NCBI GenBank assembly: GCA_050084515.1
Contig: CM114272.1
Location: 30,876,001 to 30,940,000, forward strand
Reading direction: 5' to 3'
Length of the DNA stretch: 64,000 nt
DNA from: Blasia pusilla
Lineage: Eukaryota; Marchantiophyta; Marchantiopsida; Blasiales
Below the pieces are notes generated by a model. That model made no database searches, was not told where the DNA came from, and saw only the letters and a list, made by a program, of their open reading frames with translations. Positions 1 through 10,930 of the stretch are shown here, piece after piece. Numbering within the stretch: position 1 is the first letter of the stretch; each line of letters starts with the position of its first letter. The translations under genes and the position numbers were made by a program.

Positions 1-149
1 ACACTTAACGAGGAAGGAGTTTACACGCTAGATGACTTTACTATACGATTGCGTAGCCACCATAGGTTCTGGTTGAGAGCAGTCACCATTGCCTGCACTA
101 CCTCAGGTACGAGATAGGTTGACTGTGGCACCACGAGCTCAAGGAGGAT

Positions 150-440
150 ACCAGGAGGCCGTGCCACAGAGACCTCCGCCTTCATATGCGGCTCAGCAGC
201 AGCCGCCTACTATTAATTGTTGGTCATGTGGTGGAGCCCATCATCAGCGTGATTGAACTCGTTAGGGTCATGGAAGTGTGCCTCAGCATGGAGGAGGAGA
301 TGGTGCTGCACCAGGAGGTTATCAGTGTGATTATTGTCATAGGTATGGTCATACACGCGCCAAGTGTTTCATTCTATATCCTGATGACGTCCGCACCGAG
401 GGCCAGAGAGGGCACCAGAGCCAGTAGCCGGTCCGAGTGG
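150..440 (+). pseudogene. gag C-terminal region with two CCHC zinc knuckles (broken)
   Basis: A Gln/Pro-rich stretch leads into CWSCGGAHHQRD, a CX2CX3H half-knuckle whose final cysteine codon position reads TGA. About 30 codons later comes CDYCHRYGHTRAKC, a complete CX2CX4HX4C knuckle. Such pairs are typical of the nucleocapsid end of gag. Further stops follow within about 40 codons of the second knuckle, and some TAG codons sit where glutamine would be natural. The function in an intact element would be binding of element RNA. Confidence 0.7.
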
Positions 441-1488
441 GCCAAGAGATCATGCACTAGGTGGTCCCGTTGGGGGACGAGGAGCTGGAGTTACCCGACA
501 CGGTGGTGGAGCTGCCCGTGGAGGAGATAGACTCCCACCACCTAGACGCGTCGAGGGAGATGCCGGGCGTAAGGCTAGGATGGCTGGTCAGATACATCAG
601 CTACAAGAGCAGATTGCCGCTATGGTATTGAGATTACCCAATGCCAGATCCGTGGCATCGACATCATATGGAGCAGCCAAAGATATGGAGGATCCTGGTT
701 GCATGTGCGGGGTTGCCCAGATGGAGGTAGCCACAGTTGTGACGCGTGCAGCAGCCGTAGAGTTGGATCCACAACGAGGGGAATCCAGGAAACAGACTAG
801 GCTTCCTCAGTCTTTCACGTTGTCTAAGGCGATGAGACCCCATCAATGGGTCCTTATCAGAGTTCTTTGAGAGTTGGTGATGTTGTTGGTATGCACGCAC
901 GGATGGCGATGGGAGAAGTGAGTGCGATGACTCCTATTGTTGATGCTCATGAGGGGCATGTGTCAAGCTCATTGTTGGGGACGGCCACCATTGTGTACCG
1001 TGCTCCTTTATTTTCTGCTTATGATGTTATGACGTTGGGAAGTACGCCCGCTGAGGCTTTCCGGTTGGACGCTACGCTATGTGAGCGTGGAGTTGGAGTT
1101 CCTGCATCACATTTAGAGGTGATTGCAGAGGAGGTGATGGACCTGCTCTTGGAGCGGATGCTCGGGCCGTCCACGTCAGATTCATGGCAGGCTACGGCTG
1201 TTAGGATGGCGAAGATGCTCGCTAGACCGCGATAGAGCGTGCCATGGCTTCTCCTTATGTTTTGTTGTTGGATAACCAAGGAGCGGTCTTCGAGTTGGTG
1301 AGTCCCGAGGTAGAGCTTTTAGTCCGCATCGCGTCTTGTTGGATTGAAGAGCGCAACTCCTGATGTTGGGGAAAGCGTCATTTAGAGGATTGGGCTAGAC
1401 GAAAGCCGATGTGGAGCATTATCCATTCCGGATACAAACATCCTTGGGTGGAGCGAGTACCACACAGTATATCATCCGATAGGAGGTC

Positions 1489-1908
1489 GTGGTGAGGATT
1501 CGCCTGAGACATCCTACAGATGAGTCCGTGGTACAAGCCAAGGCGATAGTGACTGATGTAGAGTCCTACGACGTCTTGGTTGGTGGAGCAGTGTTCTACC
1601 CGATGGGGTTTTCCCTGGATTATTGGGAGGAGTCAGCGTCCTACAGACCAGGATGGCATTCAGGTGATGGGCGCCTTAGCTCATTACCCGTTCGATTCAC
1701 AGCTGCAGTGAACGACCAACGGCCAGGAGAGATGGCGACCTTAGCAGGTTTTAGCAGTGCCATCACTTGGCCTAGTGATGTGATTGAGGGACATGTCCAT
1801 GCAAAGGATACTCCCATTCCTGACATTTCTATGGAGAGGAGCGTTATGGTAGCCGCATCATTCCGTGGAGGAGAGGTGCCATTGTTGGGCTCGACTGAGG
1901 AGCTTTGA
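1489..1908 (+). pseudogene. Protease-like segment between gag and methyltransferase
   Basis: An open stretch of about 139 codons contains YDVLVGGAVFYPMG, which resembles the C-terminal ILG-type flap of retroviral-like aspartic proteases, followed by an aromatic-rich segment around DYWEESASYRPGW. No clear DTG/DSG catalytic triad is visible in this frame, so the protease call is inference from position and the flap-like motif. It lies directly before the methyltransferase domain. Stops bound it on both sides. It could instead be an N-terminal extension specific to the methyltransferase module. Confidence 0.4.
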
Positions 1909-2039
1909 CGATTGGCAAATGAGCACGTGCAGACCGCACGGAGGGTAGTCGTTTGCACTGGAGCGTGAGGGGTTTGAGGAACTTGAGGTAGCAGGGAGTG
2001 CTACGATGATACCCTTGGATACCATACCCATTGTGTGGT

Positions 2040-3020
2040 GTACCTCGGAGGAGGGTATTCGAGTGTTAGATCTCTTTGGAGGGATTAACACCGGGTTAGC
2101 TGTTGTTTTGCAGGCAAGAGTGCGAGTACAACAGTACCTGTATGTGGAGAGATGATGTTGCAAGGCGCATCTCACTACGACATATGGCGCACTTACGGCT
2201 ATGTTTTCCTGTCTTATTTTCTGCGTCTGCGGTATAGGGGTACCAAAGTTCCCTACCGAGGGATATTTTGTTGCTGTGAGCACAAGACTTAGAGCGCATA
2301 GGGACCATTGATTTGGTCAATGCCAGTTGGCCATGTCAGGGCCAATCGAGTGCTGGACGAGGCAGCAGGTTGGCTGACACTCGGTCGAGGTTTTTTGGGA
2401 GATGTTGAGGGTCTAACGGCAATTGCAGGAGCACCAATCTTGTTCTCCAACCTACATTATGGAGAATGTGCCGATCTTAGGAGACTCTAGGTCACGGGTG
2501 GTGATGAGTGCTCATCGAGTGCATGCCTAGATTGGCCTAGCAATGTTCTTGGATGTGGCGAGTGTAGGTTCTAGAGCCCATCGCCCACGTCTATGGTGGA
2601 CCAACTTGGTGCCCCATGTGGTGTTACAGAGGGCGTATGCGAGAGTGGAGCGCCCCTCCCATTTGTTAGCGGATTCCATTTTGGATCCAGGTCATCGCTC
2701 ACAGGCAGTGAGGCACGATGATCGACCAACGTTGACTGTGGTCAACAGGATAGGCAGGCCGCGGGCAACCTTTCCCACGTTTGTGAGTTTTCCCGCTTCC
2801 TATGCATACAAGGAGGCCGGTCCTCGCTTGGTTTGGGATGACCAGGTTCAGAGGTTGGTGGAGCCCACCTCCGACGAGAGAGAGAGCAGGCAATGGGATT
2901 TCCTACAGGAGTGACAGAAGTACCGTCAGTATCAGAGGCTTCACAACGCCATGTCCTGGGTCAAGCAATGGACCCGAATTGCTTGACATGGATGCTCAGC
3001 TTGGGAGTGGCTGAGTAGCG
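2040..3020 (+). pseudogene. Cytosine-5 DNA methyltransferase domain inside the retrotransposon (frameshifted)
   Basis: The conserved blocks of a C5-cytosine methyltransferase appear in canonical order. Motif I, the SAM-binding loop, is LDLFGGINTG at 2066-2095. Motif II-like YVER is split by a frameshift near 2150. Motif IV, with the catalytic cysteine, is WPCQGQSSAGRG at 2328-2363. Motif VI is IMENVPILGDSR from 2456. Motif VIII is AHRPRLWWTN at 2576-2605. Motif IX-like FPTFVSFPASYAYKE lies near 2785. Motif X-like GQAMDPN lies near 2960. At least three frame changes (about 2150, 2390 and 2890) and several stops make it non-functional. The uncircularised I-IV-VI-VIII-X order is like DNMT/Dcm enzymes rather than the permuted DRM type. 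An intact copy would methylate cytosine in DNA. The following RT start, in the same orientation, ties it to the element. Confidence 0.85.
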
Positions 3021-3338
3021 TCGTAAGAGATTGCTACAGATCACAGCGGTTGCGTTGGTGAGCCCCATGCCTACCGAGACGGTGGAGGCAGTGGCTGGGT
3101 GCAAGACCTGAGGAGATCTACACACCAGGGGAGATTGGGAGAAACACCCTGGGACTTCTTGGGATGTTTTGCAAGTACGCCAGGAGATGATAGCCATAGC
3201 ATCGGGTGTAGTTCTCGGCATTGCATGTGGAGGAGATTTGCAGTTGGTTGCAGTGACCGGCCGAGTGTTGTTATTCGAGACGGGATTGCACCATAGCAAC
3301 CACCGATACCCGCGCCAGAGATTCCTACCGTAGTCACG

Positions 3339-3448
3339 ATGGAGACTTGGGAGCCAGATATGGGCCCCAAGTTGATAGGAGGAGAGCGGCGTCGGATACA
3401 TCAATTCCTCAGGAGTTATAGGAGTTGTTTTGAGTTTAGCATGGAGGA
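3339..3448 (+). pseudogene. Start of gypsy reverse transcriptase, truncated
   Basis: The segment METWEPDMGPKLIGGERR and the following FEFSMEDL match, nearly residue for residue, a minus-strand segment near 35.2 kb (METWEPVIGLKLIGGERRR ... FAFSMRDL) that continues there into an RT palm. Here the match stops after MEDL and is replaced by unrelated AT-rich sequence. This is the N-terminal lead-in of a Ty3/gypsy RT. The join near 3448 is a truncation or insertion breakpoint. Confidence 0.65.
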
Positions 3449-3859
3449 TTTAAATTATGGTGATGAGTTTATAATGAGAATTGATGGAGATAAAATGGAT
3501 GGAAGGCCCTTACCTTTAATTTCGTATCTAAAAGAGGACTTAAGTTTTCATTATCTACAATTAATTTTGGATTTCTTTTATCATCCTAATTTCTTTAAAA
3601 TTTAAGCAAGCAGATTGCATCCGTCAAAATTCTTTGCCTCACATGCAAGCAAACTGTGATATCAAGATATGTGTCCTTGTAGATGTTTTATTTCCTTCAT
3701 GTATAACCCTATAAAGTGAGAAATGAGAGAAAGTTTCCAAGAGAACAAGGACGGATTTGTAAAGCATGATAGCCAAAAAAAAACTCTTAAACCATTAATT
3801 TGTCTTTTCTTTGGCATTAATAGGATAATTGGCTCTACTTAAACCTTAGAAAACCATGC

Positions 3860-5260
3860 TTCAAACTTGTGTTGGCTACCTTCTCTCCCCACTTCAACTT
3901 TTTTAAGTACTCATCTATTAGGGCATCGTTTATATTATCTCCTTCACAAATCTTTCTCTCAAGATTTGTTTCTTTAGGGAACATAACTCTCAAAACTTGC
4001 TTCGTTAATGGCATGTACTCTTCCTTACGACATGATAATGTCGTAAGGATGACATTATGATGACATTAATAACACATTATCATTGAGCTTGTTTTCTCTA
4101 AGTGTTGACAAAACCACCCCAAGTGTTAAGCGTGCTCCTCTAGTGACTTTGAATAAATCAATAATATAATCAATATAGATGATGACATACTCATCCATCT
4201 CCTCAGATAGCGTTATCAATGTGGTGAATGTCAAAGGAGCATTACATAAACTATGAACTCGAAGGAACCATATCTTATTCTATGTGCACTCTTCTCCACA
4301 TCAACTCTACTATCTAAATATGGTAATATTTTGACTTCAAGTCAATCCTATTGATGTACTTAGCACTTGAAAAATCATCAATTTGAAAGGGGTAATCCAT
4401 GTTTAGAAGAGGTTAATTCTTCTTCACCATCACTATGTTGAGTGTTTGGTAGTCAACACATTGTCTAAACTTCTCATTCTTCTTCTATACAAAGAGAACT
4501 GATGCTCCATAAGTTGACTCATTGGTTTGAATATACTCCCTTGCCAATAGTTCATTCATATGCTTTTTCAACTCTACAAGCTCAATCCCTTCTCTCTTGT
4601 CCATGTTACAAATGGGAAATTCAACTAGGCCTTCAACTTGTATACCAAATGTTAACCCTAGAGCTAGAATGGTATTTGGTGGGATTTTTCTCTAGAAAAA
4701 CTTGTATGAATTGGTTTTTTAGCCTTGATGGTTGACAACCCCAACTTCTTCACTAAACACGGGCTCAAGAAGGGGTTTGAAATACTTATATCAATGAGAA
4801 ATGTAACATTTTGATTACAGATCTTTGTTCTTAGGTATACAAGATTGGGTTTCCTCTTGGTAAATTGAAGGATACCTTTAGATTATCTATCGATAAATGC
4901 TTAAAAAAACCTCAATCCTACTCTAATTTCTAAGCTCACGCCTTATATATCCTTTTGCTAGGTGCCCAAACTTACTATAATATATTGAGACAAGTTACTT
5001 TAGCTCCCATTCAATTTCATGTTGGGATCCACTCATTTTATTGTTGGGATAAGGGACTCTCGATGGTCATGCTCACCCACATTCCAAGCCCTCTTGAATG
5101 TCGTCTTTTTCTTCTAAACCTTTTGAAAAACTTTCATGCTCAAAGGTCCAAGGCTAATCAATCACTAAGCAACACTTTGAGCTCCACCAAACTTAAAGAG
5201 GACACAATGCTTGAATTTTCCTCAAAAGGGGCCATCTATTATTGGAACCTATGATCCTAA
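3860..5260 (-). mobile_element. Degenerate gypsy-type pol relic (protease and RT) from a different family
   Basis: Translating the minus strand, I see in order a protease-like stretch (VTFLIDISISNPFLS then VKKLGL, about 4720-4840), the RT lead-in LVELKKHMNELLAREYIQ (about 4530-4590), the palm segment QCVDYQTLNIVMVKKN (about 4430-4480) and IDLKSKYYHI (about 4340). These match the usual Ty3/gypsy order. Stops are frequent. It is AT-rich and its motifs differ from the methyltransferase family copies, so I treat it as a separate lineage. An open minus-strand stretch of about 58 codons at 3841-4014, rich in Lys and Glu, follows it and is not recognised. Confidence 0.6.
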
Positions 5261-5985
5261 AAAAATAGATCTACCGCAATAACCTTACCATCCTCCTTAA
5301 TTTTCTTGTTATGCTTCAAGGTAAAGCTCAAGCTTGGTGAGGAACTTCTTGGCCTTACGAGAATGCCCCATTCCTCTGAATGGAAGAGGGTAATTTTTCT
5401 TACAAATCTTCTTACTAGAGATGGATGCTCAATCCATCTTCAACTTGTTCCATACAAGTTCACACACATCAAGGATTGGCTTTGATACCATGTCCATGTG
5501 TCGTGAATATACTCCCTTGAACGTTGATCTTGTCTATGGCGGAAGCATGTGTCTTCCCAATCACACTTTCGTTAAATATCTACACATAAATACACTCATA
5601 TTAGCCATATTTTGGATCAAGAAGCCTTGCATCTCCCAAGTTTGGGTCTTGAGTCACCCCTCAAGCTCAACGGATCTAGACAAGATAATATACCAACCTA
5701 ACTTCTTACTCCCTAACAGAAGCAAGTCATTCAAGGCTTAAGATAGACTTCCTTGATAGGCTAGGGACTTGAAACAACGCCAGCGTGCTTATCGAATCTA
5801 AGTTAGCCAACATGTAGAGTTTTACCATATATATTGACGATGAAGAGGATCAACAAGCTATTTGGTCATAACGTCATTTTGAAATGTTGGATAATGTTGG
5901 AGATAACTACGTTGCATGAGGATTGTCATTTAGGAAAATCTCCTCTTTTGCTATTTTAGGCCAAGTGACTCGTTTATTGGTTCAA
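5261..5985. other. Retroelement-derived, gene-free stretch
   Basis: No coding signal was recognised. A part near 5640-5770 resembles 28030-28150 (shared words around CTCAAGCTCAAC and AAGCAAGTCATTCAAG), so it belongs to the same LTR-like repeat family as the copies at 6.0, 8.6 and 28 kb. Confidence 0.4.
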
Positions 5986-5989
5986 TGGT

Positions 5990-6960
5990 CACCCGGTAAC
6001 TTGTGTGCACAAGTTATTATTTAGAGGGCTCTTTTTAAGGGAAATGTTGCAACCCTCATAACCAAACAAGCGTTGATTCGAAACATCAAGAGTCTAGTAA
6101 GTTCACACTATGATGGATGCGCATCGAAAAGGTCTCTTGGAGGAGACATGAGATGTGAGACGTGAGTAAGGTTGAGTGTTTCCTGTATTGATGGTCATGA
6201 CTCGGGGCTGGGATACCTTGACCAAACACGAACCAAAACATGAAAGGAGTTGAGTCTAAGAAGAGTGGGTTGCCAAAGAGGATGAGAACCGAACTTTGAA
6301 CTTGACTAGTGTTTGGGATTTCATTGTGTTTTAGGTCATAACGGTCACACCCAAGATGCAATTGGGAAAAATAAGGTGGCATTGGAAATCTTACAAGAAG
6401 AAAATTCCAATGTATCAAAGATCTTGACAAATACATAAGCAGAGATCAAAAAAATTCCCAAAAACTATCAAAAGGAAAATTGGGTTAAGGGCCAAAATGA
6501 GCGGCTTGAGATTACTTTCCCAAATGTGAGGGGAGGGTGGAGAACCCTAGAAATATGCCTAAGGGGGAGGGTCTCTAAGGATGGTTGGGACTTGAATTCT
6601 ACTTTGGGGAGCCGTGGGGCTTATGTGCCCCTAACCAAGGGCACAAAAGGGATCGGGAGGTTGGTGTGGAGTACGAACCCCAAGCCAAGTCCAAGGGAGT
6701 GGATTTCCGAGGTCACTCTTTGATTCCAACCCGTGATCCATTTGGTAGGTCTTGGTTAGGGGCTAATGCGAGGTCCATTGGATAGTTGGGACTGCTAGGC
6801 GTGTGAGTGTCGTTTTAGGTACCTAGACTATCTGGAAAGTCTGTGCCAAGTCTAAGAAGACTTGCCCGTGTTGGGAAAAGAGGAGTTAGGACCTCTTGAG
6901 CTTGATGGATCGTCCGAGTTCAATACTCAGGAAGTTAGAAGGCTCATTGACTCAAACCAA
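5990..6960 (-). repeat. LTR-like repeat, inverted copy A
   Basis: The reverse complement of this stretch resembles 8640-9500 and 27950-28760 on the plus strand. Shared landmarks include a TTRTGAGGGTYGC block, a CCATATGGGATATAGCC/CATCTTGGGTGTGACC block followed by GTTATGACCTTAAG/GTTATGACCTAAAA, and TGTGCCCTTGGTT followed by CCTTAGAGACCCTCC. Identity is clearly below that of a recent insertion, and no terminal TG...CA with target duplication could be fixed by eye. It is probably an LTR or untranslated leader of an old LTR element. It reads opposite to copy B, which lies about 2 kb to the right. Confidence 0.5.
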
Positions 6961-8639
6961 GACTAATGAGATTATGTTTGGGTGCAGATGAGTAGAGTGA
7001 GCATCATGTATTTAACGTACTCTTCTGCAACATCTGAGATTGACCTTCAAGACGAGTAGGGACATAATAAGAAGGGCTTTTGGCCTCTTCCCAAGAATAA
7101 GAAAGGGAGAGATGGCCATCTTTCTCATGTTAAGCCTTTGGAGCATATGTCTTGCTCAGGGTTACACACGAACAAAGTCTGTATCCGTCCCTAAGACGGA
7201 CTTGTCCGTGGAGGCCCAAGTACCTGCGGCAGACATCCGAGGTGGCTGAGCTTGCACTGGTTTTGTGGCCTGCACATGATGGGTCTCAAGCCCGCCCAAT
7301 GACTGCCTTGTGCGGGCTTGGCCACGGGCCACAATATCGGTATAGGCTCGGAGGGCTCTGGGGGCAGGCTTGGATGCGGGCCGTGCGTATCTGAGCGGCA
7401 TGTGCGTAGATATGTCTGGACTTTTCCGTTTCCACTCGCTCTTGCTAGGTTTTGGTAGGAGCTAGTGTGTAAGAGTCCAAATTTATGACGGGGAGTGGAT
7501 GTGGCTCAATATGCCCATGTAGATTCGAGAAAGGAATTGGTGTTTTGAGTCATTTTTATTTCGATTTTGTTATGTGGTCTTGTTGTACATGTGTGAGTGT
7601 ATGTTGTGTGTGTGGATGGATCTTCACCTTGGGGATATAACCTAGACTATCCGATACATCATATGCGTCTATAGCCCTTTTATAAGACCCTATGTACTTG
7701 TTTTTTAACAATTAATTTGGCCCTATTTAGTTTTTTGGTAAAAAATAATAACTTCCCATTATTCTAATAGTCCTATATTCTGATAAGTAAAAACCTTAAT
7801 AAAATTATGTAAATAAAACAAAGTTAACTTGAAGCATTTAAAAAAATGGATCGACTAATTTGCTCAATAAGAAATTATTTCAATCATTATTTATAAAATT
7901 TCTTCTCCTTAAAAAAAAGAATCAAATACTTTCCTATCACGAGGGTCTAATATGCACACAACCTTTGTGTCTTGTTCATATTCCATTTTAACATAAGCTA
8001 TCATAATTTCTAGCTAGTTCAATCCACAAAATGTCACTATTATCATTAGTAAATCAAATAGAACTATTATTTACATATGGAAACCAATTACACTTACAAT
8101 CTATATATCATCCCTCACTTTAATGAGTGTGAATTTGGATGGCATGTATGGAGATAAATAATCTTTATAAGATTTGGATCTAAAACTCTTTCACTCAAGA
8201 AAGAAAAATAATTCAAAATGTATATAAAATTTTTCATTCAAGGTATGTTTATCCTTTATTCTTTAAAAAAATGATTTTTCTCCCTACTAATTTATAATGA
8301 TTAGGTTGAGTTCAAGAACTCATAGATGCTTCTAAGTAATATTAGGTCATGATATTAGGGAATTTTAGTCGAGATTTTGGGAAAAATTGAGATGCCAAAC
8401 TCTATCACAACTAGACCCTTTAAATTTCATTGGATATATATTAAACCTCATATTAAACCCTTAAATAGCTTGTCAATTATAAATATAGATGAACCAATAC
8501 TTAAGACCCTATATTCTAAGAAAAGCCTACAAAGAACTTTTTGGCCCCTTTCAAATATAATTTCTTCATTCTAATATTACAATTTTAAGAATAAAAAAAC
8601 CTCTTTAGTAGGACTTAGACTCATAATGTACTCATATAG
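6961..8639. other. AT-rich intergenic DNA with a GC-rich retroelement patch
   Basis: A stretch near 7080-7170 (GGAGAGATGGCCATCTTTCT and following) resembles the reverse complement of 35690-35770, next to the third methyltransferase-type copy. The part around 7188-7220, with repeated GACGGAC words, resembles 28699-28735. From about 7700 the sequence is AT-rich with no recognisable gene. Confidence 0.4.
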
Positions 8640-9500
8640 GGTAGTAACGACCTTGAGATCTATCTATATGTTGGGAAGATCAATGTTGTGTAGATGTGAT
8701 CGCCGATATGGATAGTGTAGTAATGAGTATGCCTAATGACCCCAACTGCCCAATGGATCTCAGAGAGTCTCAAACCGAAACTCCACATCTAAGTCATAGA
8801 TCAAGGTCTAAGCTTGCCATCCATAACTAAAGACACTACTAAGACTTGGCTTAGTAACAAAGCTCCAAAGATAACCTCTAAATCCATCTTGTACTCCTAA
8901 TTCACCCTCATGATTCCCAAGGTGGGTTCACATTTCAAACACCATTCAAGACCCTACCCCTTAAATATAGTTTTATGGAAATCCACATCTTGCCTTCATC
9001 AAAGGAATTTCTCTTAAGCTTTTCCTTGTGGCCTTGAAGCTATCATTTAGATAGTCTTGAGCCATTTTGTAGACTTTTACTTATACATTTGTCAAGACAA
9101 TTAATGTGTCGCAACCTTCTTCTGATAAGCTTTGCAACGCCACTTTATTCATCCCAAACCCATATGGGATATAGCCGTTATGACCTTAAGCGTGGAGGAA
9201 CCCCAAACACTCACTCAAGTTTCAAGTTAGGTTGCATTTTCATTGAATACCAACTCTTGTCGGACTTGAGCTCTTCTCAAGTTCCACCCATCGTTTGATC
9301 AATCTCTTCTAGGTCATAATCATCATCCTTCAAGAGGCCCATCAATGTTCTTGTCTCGAGTATGCAACTCAGGTCTCATTCATGAGACTCAACATATTTC
9401 CATCCTAGTGTGAGCCCACTAGAATTTTCATGTTGTGTGTTGGCGGGCGATAGGTTGTGAGGGTCGCGATGTGGGTGGTGTCACCCAAAATCTCTCATAA
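8640..9500 (+). repeat. LTR-like repeat, copy B
   Basis: Direct-orientation relative of the 28 kb copy and inverted relative of the 6 kb copy. It shares the CCCAAGGTGGG/CCCAAGGTAGG word, the TTTTCCTTGTGGCC/CTCCTTGTGGCC word, and a right end containing GGTTGTGAGGGTCGCG that matches the reverse complement of 6045-6060. The boundaries are approximate. Confidence 0.5.
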
Positions 9501-9648
9501 AAAATATTTTGTTGGTGGATCCAATGAATATTCACTTTCAAATGCAAAAAAAAGGAAATGAATAAAAAAAGATGGGACATTTCTTTCAAAATATTGAAGT
9601 CCTTGAATACAACTTAAGGGATGAAAAAATGCATTTGTTTCTTTTCAA

Positions 9649-9710
9649 AGTTCCACTTATAATAATGAACTTTCAAAATTCCACTTATAATAATGAACTT
9701 TCAAAATTAT
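9649..9710 (+). repeat. Short tandem duplication, about 30-bp unit
   Basis: The unit containing TTCCACTTATAATAATGAAC followed by TTTCAAAA occurs twice in a row with one or two differences. It lies in AT-rich DNA 160 bp before a strong hairpin. No gene is nearby. Confidence 0.7.
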
Positions 9711-9867
9711 GAAGTACCCGTTTAAATAAATTTTGAAGGTCCTATTCATTCATAAGAGAAGGAGTAAGTAAGAAGAGTTGGCATAATGAAGGAGATAGAT
9801 TCACTCATAAGAGAAGAGTAAGTAAGAAGAGTTGGCGTAGATAGATGCAAACTCGCCCCTTAAAAAA

Positions 9868-9905
9868 AAAAAGGAAGAAGGGGGCGCACCCCCTTCTTCC
9901 TTTTT
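9868..9905. repeat. Perfect 17-bp hairpin with CGCA loop
   Basis: AAAAAGGAAGAAGGGGG is followed by the four bases CGCA and then its exact reverse complement. A short outer complement (CCCT against AGGG) flanks it. The stem is purine on one arm and pyrimidine on the other. It may be a foldback element tip or a structure left by replication slippage; no adjacent gene explains it. Confidence 0.8.
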
Positions 9906-10660
9906 AGGGTCGGATGGCCTTTGGTACTTGATTCTTTGAATCCATATTTGTTGAGGTTCATTTTTTCGTAGGAAGAATTCCCTAAAAGGTCGTCCACTTC
10001 CCTGTCTCACTCATGCCTTCAGATCTAGGCCCTCTTTGAGATCGGGAGCGGTTAAAGCTACTCAGCTAAACTAACCTGAAAATTGCCCATTGATTCGATT
10101 GGGTGGGCCGTTGTAGTCCAACCCTTGGACACTTTTAAAGTCCAAGTCCAGAAATCTGAAGTTCGACCTTTTCCTACACGAGCATGCACTGGTTGTCACG
10201 ATCGTGGCAAACTGGAGTCCCATGTGAGGGAGCGGAAAGCTAAAGCAGTCAATAAGAGTTGGCTTACCTGCAAAGCTCGACTTTACAAACCTGACTTCCA
10301 TGATTTTACTTACATTCACGAACTCACAAATTAGCTGGTAGCCCTACTTGTCATCTCGGCTAAAAACCTCGGTACAGCGACGTCGGAAAAGTCCAAGACT
10401 CGAACAAGTCTGAAAGGGGAAGGCAGGTCCGATCTCAGACAACTCCATGAAAACCTCCTAATGTTATGAAAACTCGCAGCTTTGACCTTCGCCATCCACG
10501 CCTTGTCGCCAAACGCCGGCTGCCGATCCCGACGGACATACCCGGTATTACCCGCACGGCTCCTCTTATAGCGTTTGGCCCTACGTCCGGCTAGAACACC
10601 GCCCCGGCCCCACCCGGGGTGACGTGTTGACCTAGGCGTTGAGATAAATCTCAGATGTCG

Positions 10661-10880
10661 CTTTTCACGTAGCGGCGGCCTAATCCCTTTGTATTTCGTG
10701 TCAAACAGATAGCTAATCTGGATTTAGAAAACTTGGGAAGTTTGAATTTGGAATAAATATTGCCGTTCCACTTTTCACACACCGGCCTCATCCCTTTGTA
10801 TTTCGTGTCGAAGAGCCGACGTGGATGTAGAAAAGTTGGGGAGTTTTCAGTCTGGAGTAAAGACCGGTTGTCTGAAGGAA
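10661..10880 (+). repeat. Imperfect tandem duplication, period about 107-110 bp
   Basis: Two adjacent copies share CTTTTCAC, then GGCCTAATCCCTTTGTATT / GGCCTCATCCCTTTGTATT, TTCGTGTC, and an ending with AGAAAA-CTTGGG / AGAAAAGTTGGGG and GGAATAAA / GGAGTAAA. The copies are diverged, so the duplication is not recent. Confidence 0.65.
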
Positions 10881-10892
10881 ACTACCCGAACG

Positions 10893-10930
10893 GTCGTCGC
10901 CACTTGTGCGGCACAAGTGGGGACGACGAC
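10893..10930. repeat. Hairpin-forming inverted repeat
   Basis: GTCGTCG and CCACTTGTGC are followed by one G and then GCACAAGTGG, GGA and CGACGAC, giving an almost continuous stem of about 17 pairs with a three-base bulge and a very tight turn. It sits just right of the tandem duplication. Confidence 0.6.

Larger units (their letters stand above)
1..3448 (+). mobile_element. Decayed Ty3/gypsy-type retrotransposon carrying a DNA methyltransferase domain (copy 1)
   Basis: Reading left to right on the plus strand in changing frames I see gag-like CCHC zinc knuckles, a protease-like segment, a cytosine-5 DNA methyltransferase with motifs in canonical order, and the N-terminal start of a gypsy reverse transcriptase. 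The coding regions are broken by in-frame stops and several frameshifts, so this is a dead copy. It enters from the left edge, so the 5' LTR and most of gag are outside the window. On the right the similarity to the sister copy at 35.2 kb ends abruptly near 3448, where composition becomes AT-rich, which suggests a later insertion or truncation. Ty3/gypsy assignment rests on the RT start and on the sister copies, which show RT, RNase H and integrase. Confidence 0.8.

Noticed and set aside
846-1235. 129-codon ORF in copy 1 as a separate gene
   Set aside because: It lies within the decayed element between the zinc knuckles and protease-like part in the same orientation; most simply polyprotein debris.
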